A DNA stretch of 64,000 nt from assembly GCF_047160095.1 (NCBI RefSeq), contig NZ_AP038785.1:806001-870000 (forward strand), read 5' to 3'. Below are positions 43,068-52,415 of the stretch, in pieces. The position numbers were made by a program, and so were the translations under genes. Below the pieces are notes generated by a model, which had not been told where the DNA came from, searched no databases, and was given only the letters and a program-made list of their open reading frames with translations. Position 1 is the stretch's first letter. Every line of letters starts with the position of its first letter. The DNA is from Rodentibacter abscessus. Its GTDB lineage: Bacteria; Pseudomonadota; Gammaproteobacteria; Enterobacterales; Pasteurellaceae.

Positions 43068-43931
43068 ATGTGGAAATCCGTGTCTCAAGTGTTGGCTGAG
43101 CAATTCGGTGCTTATTATTCAATTAAGAAAAAAGAATGTATTCACCGAGGAGAAATGCATAAAGCTTGGATAATTAGTGATGGTATTCAACCTGTTTTTG
43201 TTAAAGCGAATGAAAAATCCTATCGCTCAATGTTTCGTGCAGAAGCAGATCAATTAGAAATATTGCGAAAAACGACCGCACTTAATGTTCCTATGGTTTA
43301 TGGGGTGGGTTGCTCGCAAAATCATAGTTTTCTTCTTTTAGAAGCCCTTGATATTCAACGACAATCTTCCCTTACGGAAGAATTTGGTTACCAACTTGCT
43401 CAGTTACATCAAATTTCCGGCACAAAATTTTACGGGCTGGATTTTGATACCTGGTTAGGCTCAGTTTATCAACCAAACAAATGGCATAGCAATTGGGCAA
43501 AATTTTTCAGTGAACAACGTATCGGTTGGCAATTACAACTATGTAAAGATAAAGGTCTTGATTTTGGTAACATTGACGAGATCGTTCAATCCATTTCTCA
43601 AAAACTGGCAAAGCATAATCCTAAGCCTTCGTTATTGCACGGTAATTTATGGATTGAGAATGTTTGCATCGCAAACAATCAAACCTTTACTTATGATCCT
43701 GCCTGTTATTGGGGGGATAGAGAATGTGATCTTGCTTTTACAGAGCTTTTCGAGCCGTTCCCCAAAAAATACTATGCGAATTATGACCGCTCTTTTCCTA
43801 TTGATTGGGATGGCTATCAACAAAGAAAAAATCTTTATCAACTTTACTATTTATTGAATTTTAGTCACCGTTTTTTAGGAAATTATATTCATCTTACCCG
43901 AGAAACCTTGAATAAAATTTTAGTAAATTAA
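43068..43931 (+). CDS. Fructosamine kinase family protein
   Basis: 287 aa, aminoglycoside phosphotransferase-like fold of the fructosamine-3-kinase / YniA group, which phosphorylates ketoamine groups on glycated molecules. Seen: FVKANEKSYRSMFRAEADQLEIL (ATP Lys and Glu), LLLEALDIQ hinge, catalytic loop SLLHGNLWIENV and DPACYWGDRECDLAFTELF. ATG 43068 is preceded by AGGAGG with 5-base spacing; the GTG at 43062 overlaps that site and is unlikely. A USS lies at about 43276. Confidence 0.9.
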   Translation: MWKSVSQVLAEQFGAYYSIKKKECIHRGEMHKAWIISDGIQPVFVKANEKSYRSMFRAEADQLEILRKTTALNVPMVYGVGCSQNHSFLLLEALDIQRQSSLTEEFGYQLAQLHQISGTKFYGLDFDTWLGSVYQPNKWHSNWAKFFSEQRIGWQLQLCKDKGLDFGNIDEIVQSISQKLAKHNPKPSLLHGNLWIENVCIANNQTFTYDPACYWGDRECDLAFTELFEPFPKKYYANYDRSFPIDWDGYQQRKNLYQLYYLLNFSHRFLGNYIHLTRETLNKILVN

Positions 43932-43943
43932 TGTACAGAAACA

Positions 43944-43974
43944 AAAATAGCATAACAAACCGTTATGCTATTTT
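43944..43974. terminator. Bidirectional terminator
   Basis: Perfect 13-base stem AAAATAGCATAAC / GTTATGCTATTTT, 5-base loop, between convergent genes. Confidence 0.9.
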
Positions 43975-43996
43975 CTTATATTTATTCAGTTAGAAA

Positions 43997-44854
43997 TTAT
44001 TTTTTATAAAGAGGTGTCGGACCTTGTGTTCCGCCGTTGATTTCCCCGCCATCTTGCAATTTGAGTACGGAACCTGAAGAAGTAATCTCTACACGACGGT
44101 TAGGGCGTAAACAATCTTTTTCTTCTTGGCTTGCGTGACGGAAACCTTCACATGCTTTAACTTGCGGATATTTACCGTAACCAACCGCAGTAATGTGAGC
44201 CGTTATACCATCTTCAATTAAACGTGCTTTAACACGATTTGCACGGCGTTGAGAAAGATTTAGATTATAAGCATCGGAACCTAAACGGTCAGTATAACCT
44301 GCGACCTTAACATCTTTAGCACCGGTTGTTTTTAATTGAGCAGCAACGTTATCAACAACTTCTTTACCACGTGGTGTTAACACATCTTTATCGAAATCAA
44401 ATAAGAAATCACCACTTAAAGTAAACGCTGCATTACCGTTACATCCATTCGGATACCAGAAGAAACTTTGTGCATTGTGATTTTTGTCAAATAAAATTTT
44501 GTACTGACAAATTTTGTGCACACCATTTTCACGATAATTAAATGCATAATCCCACTCTTCTACGCCATATAAACCTTCAGAAAAATGTGGACGACCGATC
44601 AAGTTATATAGCTGATCTTTATTCATACCGCGTTCAATCATGCGGACATTATCCCAGTTTGGCCAAGATCCGAATTGACTACCATCGTGATTGAAACCTG
44701 CTTTGTCAATTTTCGGCCATACAAGTTGTGGAACTTGAACGCCATCAACATCTTTATATTCAGGCATACCTTCTGCCGTAATTTTGCTTAAATTACCACA
44801 AGCCGCAACCGTTGTAACAGCAACAGCGGATAATAAAATACGAGATAATTTCAT
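43997..44854 (-). CDS. OmpA-family lipoprotein with an SmpA/BamE-like N-terminal domain
   Basis: 285 aa. Signal MKLSRILLSAVAVTTVAAC with lipid-bearing Cys19. Residues of about 60-140 (NVRMIERGMNKDQLYNLIGRPHFSEG, VEEWDYAFNYRENG) look like a BamE/SmpA outer-membrane-assembly fold. The C-terminal half is a peptidoglycan-binding OmpA domain (DFLFDFDKDVLTPRGKEVVD, VAGYTDRLGSDAYNLNLSQRRANRVKARL, NRRVEI). It should anchor the outer membrane to peptidoglycan. Pal, P5 or BamE individually would lack one of these halves. Flanked by sohB and the fructosamine kinase gene, transcribed alone. Confidence 0.87.
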   Translation of the reverse strand: MKLSRILLSAVAVTTVAACGNLSKITAEGMPEYKDVDGVQVPQLVWPKIDKAGFNHDGSQFGSWPNWDNVRMIERGMNKDQLYNLIGRPHFSEGLYGVEEWDYAFNYRENGVHKICQYKILFDKNHNAQSFFWYPNGCNGNAAFTLSGDFLFDFDKDVLTPRGKEVVDNVAAQLKTTGAKDVKVAGYTDRLGSDAYNLNLSQRRANRVKARLIEDGITAHITAVGYGKYPQVKACEGFRHASQEEKDCLRPNRRVEITSSGSVLKLQDGGEINGGTQGPTPLYKK

Positions 44855-45057
44855 GTTTTTTACCTTTTGATTATTAAATGTGCCATTCCTAAAAGGAAGG
44901 AAGTATACAACTAAACTTTACAAATTCTACTTGAAAACTATAAAAGTTTCGGACGCCTATACTAATCGTAAAACCTGATTTTGTAAATATTAAACTATAC
45001 CAGAGCTTTTAATTCACAATCATTCTCTATAAATAAATGAGTACAGCCCCTAAAAAT

Positions 45058-46119
45058 TTAACGAATAAAATCCTGTGAATTTTTATTCATATATCTTTGT
45101 AAGAGCGACTCTATGCTTTCTTCCGCTTGACGACCTAATTTTTGTAATAACGGTTTCTTTACTTTATAACTGATACCAACGACAGATTTTTTCTCTTTTA
45201 TTGCTTCAAGTAAAAGATCATCACTGGTCGAAATGCCGTCAACAAGGTGTAAATCAAGCGCCTGTGAACCAAACCAATGCTCACCGGTTGCGATCTTATC
45301 AATATCCAAGTGCGGTCGGTTTTGGCTTACAAATTGCTTAAATAATGAGTGCGTTTCCTCAAGTTCTTGTTGAAATTTTTGCTTTCCTTTTTCCGTATTT
45401 TCACCCAATACCGTTACCGTACGTTTAAATTCTCCGGCTGTCATCACATCCACATCAACATCATGTTTTTTCAATAAGCGATGAATATTTGGGATTTGAG
45501 CGACAACACCAATAGATCCGATGATTGCAAAAGGGGCGGAAATAATTTTATCCGCAACACAAGCCATCATATATCCTCCGCTTGCCGCAACTTTATCAAC
45601 CGAAACAGTAAGTTTAATTCCTTTTTGCTTAAGACGAGCTAATTGTGAAGCCGCCAAGCCGTAACCATGAACCACTCCGCCCGGACTTTCTAAGCGTAGC
45701 AAAACTTCATCATCTGATTTTGCAACATTAATAATTGCTGAAATTTCTTCTCGAAGTGCGGTCGTTTGCGAAGCAGAAATATCGCCCTTAAAATCTAAAA
45801 CATAGACACAAGGCTTCAATTCTTCAATCTTCTCACCTTTTTTCAGTTTTGCTTTCAAGGCTTTAGCTTTTTGTTTTTCCGCTTTTTTCTCAACTTTTGC
45901 TTGCTGTTTCAATTCTTCTTCAGATAAATGGAAATCACGCAAATGTTTCACCGTTTCTTCAAAATGCTCGGATAAATCCGTAATAACAAACTCCCCCTGC
46001 ATACCCGATTTTTGCTGACGCGCAGAAATAATAAAAGCAACAATTGCAGCAATAATAAGTAATAGGGTTAAAATCTCTAAAATAAAAATACCGTATCCGG
46101 TTAAAATGTCTGACCACAT
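45058..46119 (-). CDS. sohB: Protease SohB (S49 family)
   Basis: 353 aa inner-membrane, periplasm-facing peptidase. N-terminal membrane helix (GIFILEILTLLLIIAAIVAFII), a charged Lys/Glu-rich linker, then the S49 domain: LRLESPGGVVHGYGLAASQL, the catalytic Ser in VAASGGYMMACVADKI, APFAIIGSIGVVAQIPNIHRLL and GEFKRTVTVLGENTEKGKQKF. Divergent from asnS. USS copies lie in the gene near 45310 and 45755. Confidence 0.93.
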   Translation of the reverse strand: MWSDILTGYGIFILEILTLLLIIAAIVAFIISARQQKSGMQGEFVITDLSEHFEETVKHLRDFHLSEEELKQQAKVEKKAEKQKAKALKAKLKKGEKIEELKPCVYVLDFKGDISASQTTALREEISAIINVAKSDDEVLLRLESPGGVVHGYGLAASQLARLKQKGIKLTVSVDKVAASGGYMMACVADKIISAPFAIIGSIGVVAQIPNIHRLLKKHDVDVDVMTAGEFKRTVTVLGENTEKGKQKFQQELEETHSLFKQFVSQNRPHLDIDKIATGEHWFGSQALDLHLVDGISTSDDLLLEAIKEKKSVVGISYKVKKPLLQKLGRQAEESIESLLQRYMNKNSQDFIR

Positions 46120-46258
46120 AAAATGCTCTCCTCTGTTATAAATCGCACATTCTACTCGACTCTTACTATAAGTCCTAACTTTCTTATGGAAAATTTTGTG
46201 ATTTAAGGTAAACTAAGCGCGCTTTTTTTCTACCTATTTTTTATGCTTAGAGGTTTAT

Positions 46259-47662
46259 ATGTCTAAAATTGCATCTATTGTCGATGTACTACAAGGAAAA
46301 GTCGCTATTGGCGAAACCGTTACTGTTCGCGGTTGGGTACGTACCCGCCGAGATTCAAAAGTAGGTTTATCATTTTTAGCCGTGTATGACGGTTCTTGCT
46401 TTGATCCGATTCAAGCAATTATCAATAACGATATAGCAAATTACGAAAGTGAAATATTACGCCTAACGACAGGTTGCTCTGTTATTGTAACCGGTAAAGT
46501 TGTTGAATCACCGGCGGAAGGTCAAGCCGTTGAATTACAAGCTGAAAAAGTAGAAGTGACAGGGTTTGTAGAAGATCCGGATACTTACCCAATGGCTGCT
46601 AAACGCCATTCTATAGAATACTTACGTGAAGTTGCCCACCTACGTCCACGCACAAATATTATCGGTGCGGTAGCCCGTGTTCGCCACTGCTTGGCACAAG
46701 CTATTCATCGTTTCTTTCACGAACAAGGTTTCTACTGGGTTGCAACACCGCTTATCACAGCATCCGACACAGAAGGTGCCGGTGAAATGTTCAGAGTATC
46801 CACTTTAGACCTTGAAAACCTTCCACGGGACGAAAAAGGTGCGGTCGATTTCACCCAAGATTTCTTCGGTAAAGAATCATTCTTAACCGTATCAGGCCAG
46901 TTAAACGGTGAAACTTATGCCTGCGCGCTAAGCAAAATTTATACTTTCGGCCCGACCTTCCGTGCTGAAAATTCTAATACTACCCGCCACTTAGCCGAAT
47001 TTTGGATGGTAGAACCTGAAGTTGCGTTTGCAACTTTAGCTGATAACGCCAAATTAGCAGAAGATATGTTGAAGTATGTATTCCGTGCAGTGTTGACCGA
47101 ACGCAAAGACGACTTAAAATTCTTTGAAAAACACGTGGATAAAGAAGTTATCAAACGTTTGGAAAACTTTGTAAATTCTGACTTTGCTCAAATAGATTAC
47201 ACGGATGCCATTGATGTGTTACTCAAATCAGGCAAGAAATTCGAATTCCCGGTATCTTGGGGAATTGACCTCTCTTCCGAGCACGAACGTTATTTGGCGG
47301 AAGAATACTTTAAATCACCGGTTGTCGTGAAAAACTACCCGAAAGACATCAAAGCTTTCTATATGCGCTTAAATGATGATGGCAAAACAGTAGCGGCAAT
47401 GGACGTATTAGCCCCCGGAATCGGTGAAATCATCGGTGGCTCACAACGTGAAGAACGCTTAGAAGTATTAGATAAACGTATGGAAGAAATGGGGCTGAAT
47501 CCGGAAGATTACTGGTGGTATCGTGATCTTCGCAAATATGGTACAGTGCCTCACTCCGGTTTTGGGCTGGGCTTTGAACGTTTAATTGTATATGTAACCG
47601 GAGTACAAAATATCCGTGATGTAATCCCGTTCCCTCGTGCGCCAAGAAATGCGAACTTCTAA
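46259..47662 (+). CDS. asnS: Asparaginyl-tRNA synthetase
   Basis: 467 aa class IIb synthetase. N-terminal OB fold (VTVRGWVRTRRDSKVGLSFL), catalytic core with motif 2 FRAENSNTTRHLAEFWMVEPE and motif 3 GFGLGFERLIVYVTG. Ends PRAPRNANF as in E. coli AsnS. Ribosome site is weak (AGAGGT). Followed by a USS-pair terminator. Confidence 0.97.
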   Translation: MSKIASIVDVLQGKVAIGETVTVRGWVRTRRDSKVGLSFLAVYDGSCFDPIQAIINNDIANYESEILRLTTGCSVIVTGKVVESPAEGQAVELQAEKVEVTGFVEDPDTYPMAAKRHSIEYLREVAHLRPRTNIIGAVARVRHCLAQAIHRFFHEQGFYWVATPLITASDTEGAGEMFRVSTLDLENLPRDEKGAVDFTQDFFGKESFLTVSGQLNGETYACALSKIYTFGPTFRAENSNTTRHLAEFWMVEPEVAFATLADNAKLAEDMLKYVFRAVLTERKDDLKFFEKHVDKEVIKRLENFVNSDFAQIDYTDAIDVLLKSGKKFEFPVSWGIDLSSEHERYLAEEYFKSPVVVKNYPKDIKAFYMRLNDDGKTVAAMDVLAPGIGEIIGGSQREERLEVLDKRMEEMGLNPEDYWWYRDLRKYGTVPHSGFGLGFERLIVYVTGVQNIRDVIPFPRAPRNANF

Positions 47663-47745
47663 TTAACGTGAAATTATGATCATTTAAATGATGATTTATA
47701 AACTCACTATCACCGAAAAGCAACATTCAAAGATGTCGTTTTTAT

Positions 47746-47776
47746 GACCGCACATAAAAGTGCGGTCAAATTTTTT
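47746..47776 (+). terminator. USS-pair terminator after asnS
   Basis: GACCGCAC / GTGCGGTC perfect stem with T6 tail (47771-47776), lying in the short gap before the carbonic anhydrase gene. Confidence 0.85.
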
Positions 47777-47798
47777 ATATTTTTTTGAGGAAAGTAAT

Positions 47799-48485
47799 AT
47801 GAAAAAAATTGAACAGCTTTTTGCAAACAATTTAAGCTGGGCACAGCGAATGAAAGAAGAAAACTCCACTTATTTTAAAGAGCTTGCCGATCATCAAACC
47901 CCGCATTACCTTTGGATTGGCTGTTCCGATAGCCGTGTACCGGCAGAAAAACTGACTAATTTAGAGCCCGGTGAATTATTTGTTCACCGTAATGTTGCCA
48001 ATCAAGTGATTCACACCGATCTCAACTGCCTTTCGGTTGTACAGTATGCCGTTGATGTGCTCAATATCGAACATATTATTATCTGCGGACATACCAACTG
48101 TGGCGGCATAAAAGCAGCGATGGCAGATAACCAATTGGGACTAATCAATAATTGGCTTCTCCATATTCGTGACATTTGGTTTAAACACAGTCATTTACTT
48201 GGCAAACTAACGCCGGAAAAACGCGCCGACATGCTCACAAAAATCAATGTACTCGAACAGGTTTACAACCTTGGGCGTTCTTCCATTGTAAAAAGTGCTT
48301 GGGAACGAGGACAAAAACTCTCTCTCCACGGCTGGGTTTACGATGTCAATGATGGTTTCCTTGTGGATCAAGGTGTGGTAGCGACAAGCCGAGAAACCTT
48401 AGAAATAACTTATCGTAATGCAATCGCACGTTTATCAACACTGGATGAAGAGAATATTCTAAAGAAAGAACAAACAAATGAATAG
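47799..48485 (+). CDS. can: Beta-carbonic anhydrase
   Basis: 228 aa, interconverts CO2 and bicarbonate. Zinc ligands Cys42, Asp44, His98 and Cys101 are present in GCSDSRVP and CGHTNCGG; Arg46 pairs with Asp44 as in the bicarbonate-switched type II enzymes such as the H. influenzae one. The frame opens at a GTG (47760), but that lies inside the asnS terminator; ATG 47799 follows GAGGAAAG. Confidence 0.96.
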   Translation: MKKIEQLFANNLSWAQRMKEENSTYFKELADHQTPHYLWIGCSDSRVPAEKLTNLEPGELFVHRNVANQVIHTDLNCLSVVQYAVDVLNIEHIIICGHTNCGGIKAAMADNQLGLINNWLLHIRDIWFKHSHLLGKLTPEKRADMLTKINVLEQVYNLGRSSIVKSAWERGQKLSLHGWVYDVNDGFLVDQGVVATSRETLEITYRNAIARLSTLDEENILKKEQTNE

Positions 48486-48491
48486 CTAAAG

Positions 48492-48517
48492 TGCGGTTAA
48501 ATTTAACCGCATTTTTT
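48492..48517. terminator. USS-based terminator between can and bioD
   Basis: TGCGGTTAA / TTAACCGCA with T6; one arm belongs to a full USS. Serves the convergent can and bioD genes. Confidence 0.8.
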
Positions 48518-49241
48518 ACTTTACCTGTTTCGTTTGAACATACATCAAACGATCAATATTGGTGAGGTAATGACCTAACTCCTGAGTTTCAGGTTTATGC
48601 ACATAAGGAATTTTTCCGAGTAACGGCGCATTGATGTTGCTCTCTAAAAAATCAACAATTTCAGCATAATGGCTTAAGAGCGGGTTAACCCGATTCGCCA
48701 CCCACCCAAGCAGAGGCACACCTAAACTGCGAATAGCCTGAACAGTTAACAAGGCGTGATTAATGCAGCCGTCTTTTATTCCTACGACGAGTACAACCGG
48801 CATATTTCTATCTTTTACCCAATCTCCGAAACTCTTTCCCTCTGCCATTGGGGTTAATAAGCCGAATGCCCCTTCCACAGCAACGGATTGATATTTTTGG
48901 TTGAGTTTTTCAAGCGTTTTGTTGATTTTATCAAGCTTTATCCTTTCTTTTGCCTCAACCAGCATTGGCAACGTATGATTAAAAGTGTAGCTATTGATCT
49001 CTTCATAAAGTACATCTTGTGCTGTTGAATTCATCAATGTGACAACATCACTATTTTCTTTATTATCATAATCAGACAAAAACTCTTGTCCTACGGGATA
49101 AGCACTTGGTTCAGCGTTACAAGCAATAGGTTTAAAACCTACAATATCGATACCGCTATCTTGTAGTGCTTGAATAATTGCACGGCAAGCTGTTGTTTTA
49201 CCAACATTTGTATCAGTCCCTGCAATAAAAAAACTACTCAT
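48516..49241 (-). CDS. bioD: Dethiobiotin synthetase
   Basis: 241 aa P-loop enzyme closing the ureido ring in biotin synthesis. FFIAGTDTNVGKTTACRAI holds the Walker A loop with the T-D-T-N-V-G-K-T pattern; VGFKPIACNAE and VEGAFGLLTPM follow. No other bio gene is nearby. Haemophilus genomes carry two bioD-like genes; which paralogue this is cannot be told from the window, although the neighbouring ycgL gene matches the H. influenzae bioD copy near HI1445-HI1446 as I recall it. Confidence 0.9.
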   Translation of the reverse strand: MSSFFIAGTDTNVGKTTACRAIIQALQDSGIDIVGFKPIACNAEPSAYPVGQEFLSDYDNKENSDVVTLMNSTAQDVLYEEINSYTFNHTLPMLVEAKERIKLDKINKTLEKLNQKYQSVAVEGAFGLLTPMAEGKSFGDWVKDRNMPVVLVVGIKDGCINHALLTVQAIRSLGVPLLGWVANRVNPLLSHYAEIVDFLESNINAPLLGKIPYVHKPETQELGHYLTNIDRLMYVQTKQVK

Positions 49242-49374
49242 TCTATCTCCTTAAAATTCAATTTAATAGGCATAAAAACGACAGCACTAAAAGTGCGGTA
49301 GATTTTAAAGGAGTTTTTAAATAAAAAATTTGCGCTAACGCAAAATTTATTATTTTTAGGAGAAAATAAAACAA

Positions 49375-49641
49375 TTATTTGATCTCACTCAAACTATTAA
49401 ATAAACCATCATCTTGCTTTGGTATTTGTAAATAAAAGCCTTGTGATTCAATTTTCTCTCGAACCTCATTTTTATCGGCATTATGTAGCGGCTTATTACC
49501 TGCCAGATTAAACATCATCACAAGTTCAGGTTTACCAAAATGTGTTAATAAAGCTTCTGGTACAACTGAAAAATCATCACGTTTTTGAATATAAAGATAA
49601 CTCCCCGGTTTTTTCTTGCTTCTATAAATCGTACATAACAT
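49375..49641 (-). CDS. YcgL domain-containing protein
   Basis: 88 aa. Matches the small YcgL family, function unknown: MLCTIYRSKKKPGSYLYIQKRDDFS, VPEALLTHFGKPELVMMFNL and the QGFYLQIPKQDD ending. No signal or membrane segment. Transcribed leftwards, 133 bases upstream of bioD. Confidence 0.9.
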   Translation of the reverse strand: MLCTIYRSKKKPGSYLYIQKRDDFSVVPEALLTHFGKPELVMMFNLAGNKPLHNADKNEVREKIESQGFYLQIPKQDDGLFNSLSEIK

Positions 49642-49663
49642 TATTTTTATCCTTAAAAAAGAA

Positions 49664-49693
49664 AATCCCTACAGGATAGTACCGGTAGGGATT
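49664..49693 (-). terminator. Terminator of the Ala-rich lipoprotein gene
   Basis: AATCCCTAC / GTAGGGATT with a 12-base loop; T-rich on the minus strand. A second hairpin ATCAGATT / AATCTGAT (49694-49711) sits between it and the stop codon. Confidence 0.8.
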
Positions 49694-49710
49694 ATCAGAT
49701 TTTAATCTGA

Positions 49711-50265
49711 TTATTTGGTCGCTTCTTTTACCGCATCCATCGCTTCTGAAGCTTTCTCAGTCGCTTTATCTTTCATTGAAGACATAGCTTCTTTTGCCGC
49801 ATCTACTTTTTCTGCCGCCGCTTCTTTCATTTCGGTCGCTTTATTTGTCGCAGCCTCTTTCATATCTGCCATGGTGCCTTTCATTTCTTCTACTTTAGAC
49901 ACTGCAGCATCTTTTGCTTCTTCAACTTTTGCTTTCGCAGCTTCTTTCGCTTCTTCAACTTTTTCTACCGCTGCATCTTTCATTTCAGCCGCTTTTTCCA
50001 TCGCTTTATTTTTAGCATCTTCAGCCGCAGATTTTGCTGAATCCATTGCATTCACAGCTGCTTCTTTCACATCTGATGCAGCTTGTTTTGCCGAATCTTT
50101 CACATCTGCCGCTGCATTTGCTGCCGCATCTTTTACATCAGCAGCCGCGTTAGTTACCGCATCTTTTGCGGCTTCAACCTTTTGAGAGGTTTCCTGTTTA
50201 TCAAAACAGCCTGTTACCGCTAAGCTTGCACCTAGTACTAATGCTGCTAATACTGATTTTTTCAT
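49711..50265 (-). CDS. Ala/Lys/Glu-rich repeat lipoprotein (LEA-like coiled coil)
   Basis: 184 aa. Lipoprotein signal MKKSVLAALVLGASLAVTGC, lipid-bearing Cys20. The rest is one long amphipathic helix of degenerate repeats of about 11 residues (AADVKDAAANA, AASDVKEAAVNA, EKVEEAKEAAKA and so on), resembling late-embryogenesis-abundant and apolipoprotein-type helices. No enzyme motif. It may coat or bridge envelope surfaces or protect proteins; function is unknown. The low-complexity coding leaves a long antisense open frame, which I do not believe. Downstream terminator is strong; the 253-base gap before it should hold the promoter. Confidence 0.85.
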   Translation of the reverse strand: MKKSVLAALVLGASLAVTGCFDKQETSQKVEAAKDAVTNAAADVKDAAANAAADVKDSAKQAASDVKEAAVNAMDSAKSAAEDAKNKAMEKAAEMKDAAVEKVEEAKEAAKAKVEEAKDAAVSKVEEMKGTMADMKEAATNKATEMKEAAAEKVDAAKEAMSSMKDKATEKASEAMDAVKEATK

Positions 50266-50518
50266 TTTTTATCTCCTATAAAGGGTTAAATAGATTTCCA
50301 AAGCTTATCTGCTTTGCACACAATAGTTTACGAAAAAAAATCTAAAAGAAAATACCTTACAACAAAATTTACATTTTATGAAAAAGTAAATTTCATCATT
50401 ATAAAGTTAATTTATTGCCAACCCATTGAAATTACATAACTTTTAAAAAGTTCCCTATTTAAAATTTATTTTTTTGTAAAGGTGAAAAATCAAGCTAAAG
50501 ATTATATCTTAACCAAAA

Positions 50519-50992
50519 TTAAAGCATTTCCGGGGGATAATGATGACTAATAATTTCCCCTTTTCCCTCTTTCCATTCCACCTGAGCGATCGTTGCAGGG
50601 TAAAAATTAATCGGATTTCGTTTGCCATAAAGTTCGGCGACAATTTCACCCACTAAGGGCAAATGTGAAACAATCAATACGGATTCAACATCTTCACTTT
50701 CTAGTACGGAAAGATAGTCTGTAACCAGTTCGGCAGAACCATAGGGTGTAATTCCCTCCCAAATTTCAAGATTTGAATTTAACTCCCCATCAAAAGCCAA
50801 ATTTACTTGCTCAAAAGTTTCCAACGCACGGGTATAAGGGCTCACCAAAATGCGCTGAAATGAGCTTGCAAATGATTTTAACCAGTTACCTTGTGCAAAA
50901 GCCTGTTTCTTACCATACGGGGTGAGATGACGGTCTTTATCTGTTTTTGCCATCACTTCCGATTCGCCGTGACGCATAATGAAAATTCTCAT
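50519..50992 (-). CDS. sixA: Phosphohistidine phosphatase SixA
   Basis: 157 aa histidine-phosphatase protein. RHG motif in MRIFIMRHGESEV with the nucleophilic His, SPYTRALETFEQV, and the second His in LIVSHLPLVGEIVAEL. SixA acts on phosphohistidine in phosphorelay or PTS proteins. It lies upstream of nothing on its strand but a gap; glmM follows on the same strand on its right. Confidence 0.9.
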   Translation of the reverse strand: MRIFIMRHGESEVMAKTDKDRHLTPYGKKQAFAQGNWLKSFASSFQRILVSPYTRALETFEQVNLAFDGELNSNLEIWEGITPYGSAELVTDYLSVLESEDVESVLIVSHLPLVGEIVAELYGKRNPINFYPATIAQVEWKEGKGEIISHHYPPEML

Positions 50993-51012
50993 ATTGCTTT
51001 CCTAAGTTACAA

Positions 51013-51043
51013 TAAAAACGACCACTCTTGAAAAAGAGCGGTC
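51013..51043 (-). terminator. glmM terminator
   Basis: GACCACTCTT / AAGAGCGGTC, one mismatch, 4-base loop; T5 on the minus strand at 51013-51018. Confidence 0.8.
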
Positions 51044-51052
51044 AAAAGTAGG

Positions 51053-52387
51053 TTAATTTTTCTTTACAGCCTCAGCAATTTCTTCCGCATATTGCTGTGC
51101 AAGTTCAGCATCTTGACATTCCACCATAACCCGAATTAACGGCTCTGTGCCTGATTTGCGTAATAAAATACGCCCCTTGCCTACTAAACGTTTCTCCACT
51201 TCTGCCGCTACAGCTTTGACTCCATCACTTTCTAATGGATTTTCACCACCGGCAAAGCGTACGTTAATTAAAACTTGGGGGAATAGTTGTACCGCTCCTG
51301 CAAGTTCGTTTAAAGAAAGTTTATGCTGAACCATCGCCGCTAATACCGCTAAGGAGGCAATAATGCCATCACCAGTGGTATTTTTATCGGAAATAATAAT
51401 ATGACCGGAATTTTCACCGCCAAGTGTCCAACCGTGTTCAACCATTTTTTCTAGTACGTAACGGTCGCCCACATTTGCCCGCACAAAAGGAACGCCTAAC
51501 ATTTTTAACGAAACTTCAAGGCTCATATTGCTCATTAATGTGCCGACCACACCACCTTTTAACTGACCTGAACGTAATGCTTCACGGGCAATAATAAAGA
51601 GGATTTGGTCGCCATCAACTTTATTTCCAAGATGATCCACCATCATAATACGATCGCCATCACCATCATAGGCTAAACCGACATCGGCATTTACCTCCAA
51701 CACCTTTTCTTGCAATGCACGCACATCCGTTGCGCCACATTTATCATTGATATTCAACCCATTCGGATTCGTGCCGATCTCAACCACTTCAGCACCCAAT
51801 TCACGCAAGACATTCGGCGCGATATGGTAAGTTGCGCCATTTGCACAATCGACAACAATTTTATAACCTTCTAAACCAAGATGTGCCGGAAATGTGCTTT
51901 TACAAAATTCAATATAACGACCGGCTGCATCATTAATACGGCTGGCTTTCCCCAACTCAGCGGATTCAACACAATCCATCGGTTGCTCAAGCATTGATTC
52001 AATGGCTTCCTCAATCTCATCAGGCAATTTTGTGCCTTGCGCAGAGAAAAATTTAATCCCGTTATCGTAATAAGGATTATGAGAGGCGGAAATCACAATT
52101 CCCGCTTCAGCTCGGAAAGTTCGGGTTAAATAAGCAATTGCCGGGGTCGGCATCGGGCCGGTAAATGCAGCAGATAGTCCTGCTGCGGCTAAACCTGCCT
52201 CTAATGCGGATTCCAGCATATAACCGGAGATGCGCGTATCCTTGCCGATTAACACGATTTTTGAACCTTGTGAAGCTAATACCTTGCCCGCAGCCCAACC
52301 TAATTTTAATGCAAAGTCAGGTGTAATCGGGTAAGTTCCCACTTTTCCGCGCACGCCGTCCGTACCAAAATATTTACGATCTGCCAT
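51053..52387 (-). CDS. glmM: Phosphoglucosamine mutase
   Basis: 444 aa. Converts glucosamine-6-P to glucosamine-1-P for cell-wall and LOS precursors. FGTDGVRGKVG at the start, the phospho-Ser loop ISASHNPYYDNGIKFFS, metal loop DGDGDRIMMVDH, sugar loop GGENSGHII and the C-terminal phosphate loop LLRKSGTEPLIRVM. It follows folP by 28 bases in the conserved ftsH-folP-glmM order. Confidence 0.97.
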   Translation of the reverse strand: MADRKYFGTDGVRGKVGTYPITPDFALKLGWAAGKVLASQGSKIVLIGKDTRISGYMLESALEAGLAAAGLSAAFTGPMPTPAIAYLTRTFRAEAGIVISASHNPYYDNGIKFFSAQGTKLPDEIEEAIESMLEQPMDCVESAELGKASRINDAAGRYIEFCKSTFPAHLGLEGYKIVVDCANGATYHIAPNVLRELGAEVVEIGTNPNGLNINDKCGATDVRALQEKVLEVNADVGLAYDGDGDRIMMVDHLGNKVDGDQILFIIAREALRSGQLKGGVVGTLMSNMSLEVSLKMLGVPFVRANVGDRYVLEKMVEHGWTLGGENSGHIIISDKNTTGDGIIASLAVLAAMVQHKLSLNELAGAVQLFPQVLINVRFAGGENPLESDGVKAVAAEVEKRLVGKGRILLRKSGTEPLIRVMVECQDAELAQQYAEEIAEAVKKN

Positions 52388-52415
52388 AATAAAAATTCCT
52401 TTAATTTTCGATTAA

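Noticed and set aside
49715..50185. 156-aa plus-strand frame opposite the Ala-rich lipoprotein
   Set aside because: It is an antisense shadow produced by the regular GCx codons of the repeat protein, with no ribosome site.
49740..50190. Apparent tandem DNA repeats or CRISPR-like spacing
   Set aside because: The repeats are degenerate protein-coding 11-mers, with no constant repeat and unique spacer pattern.
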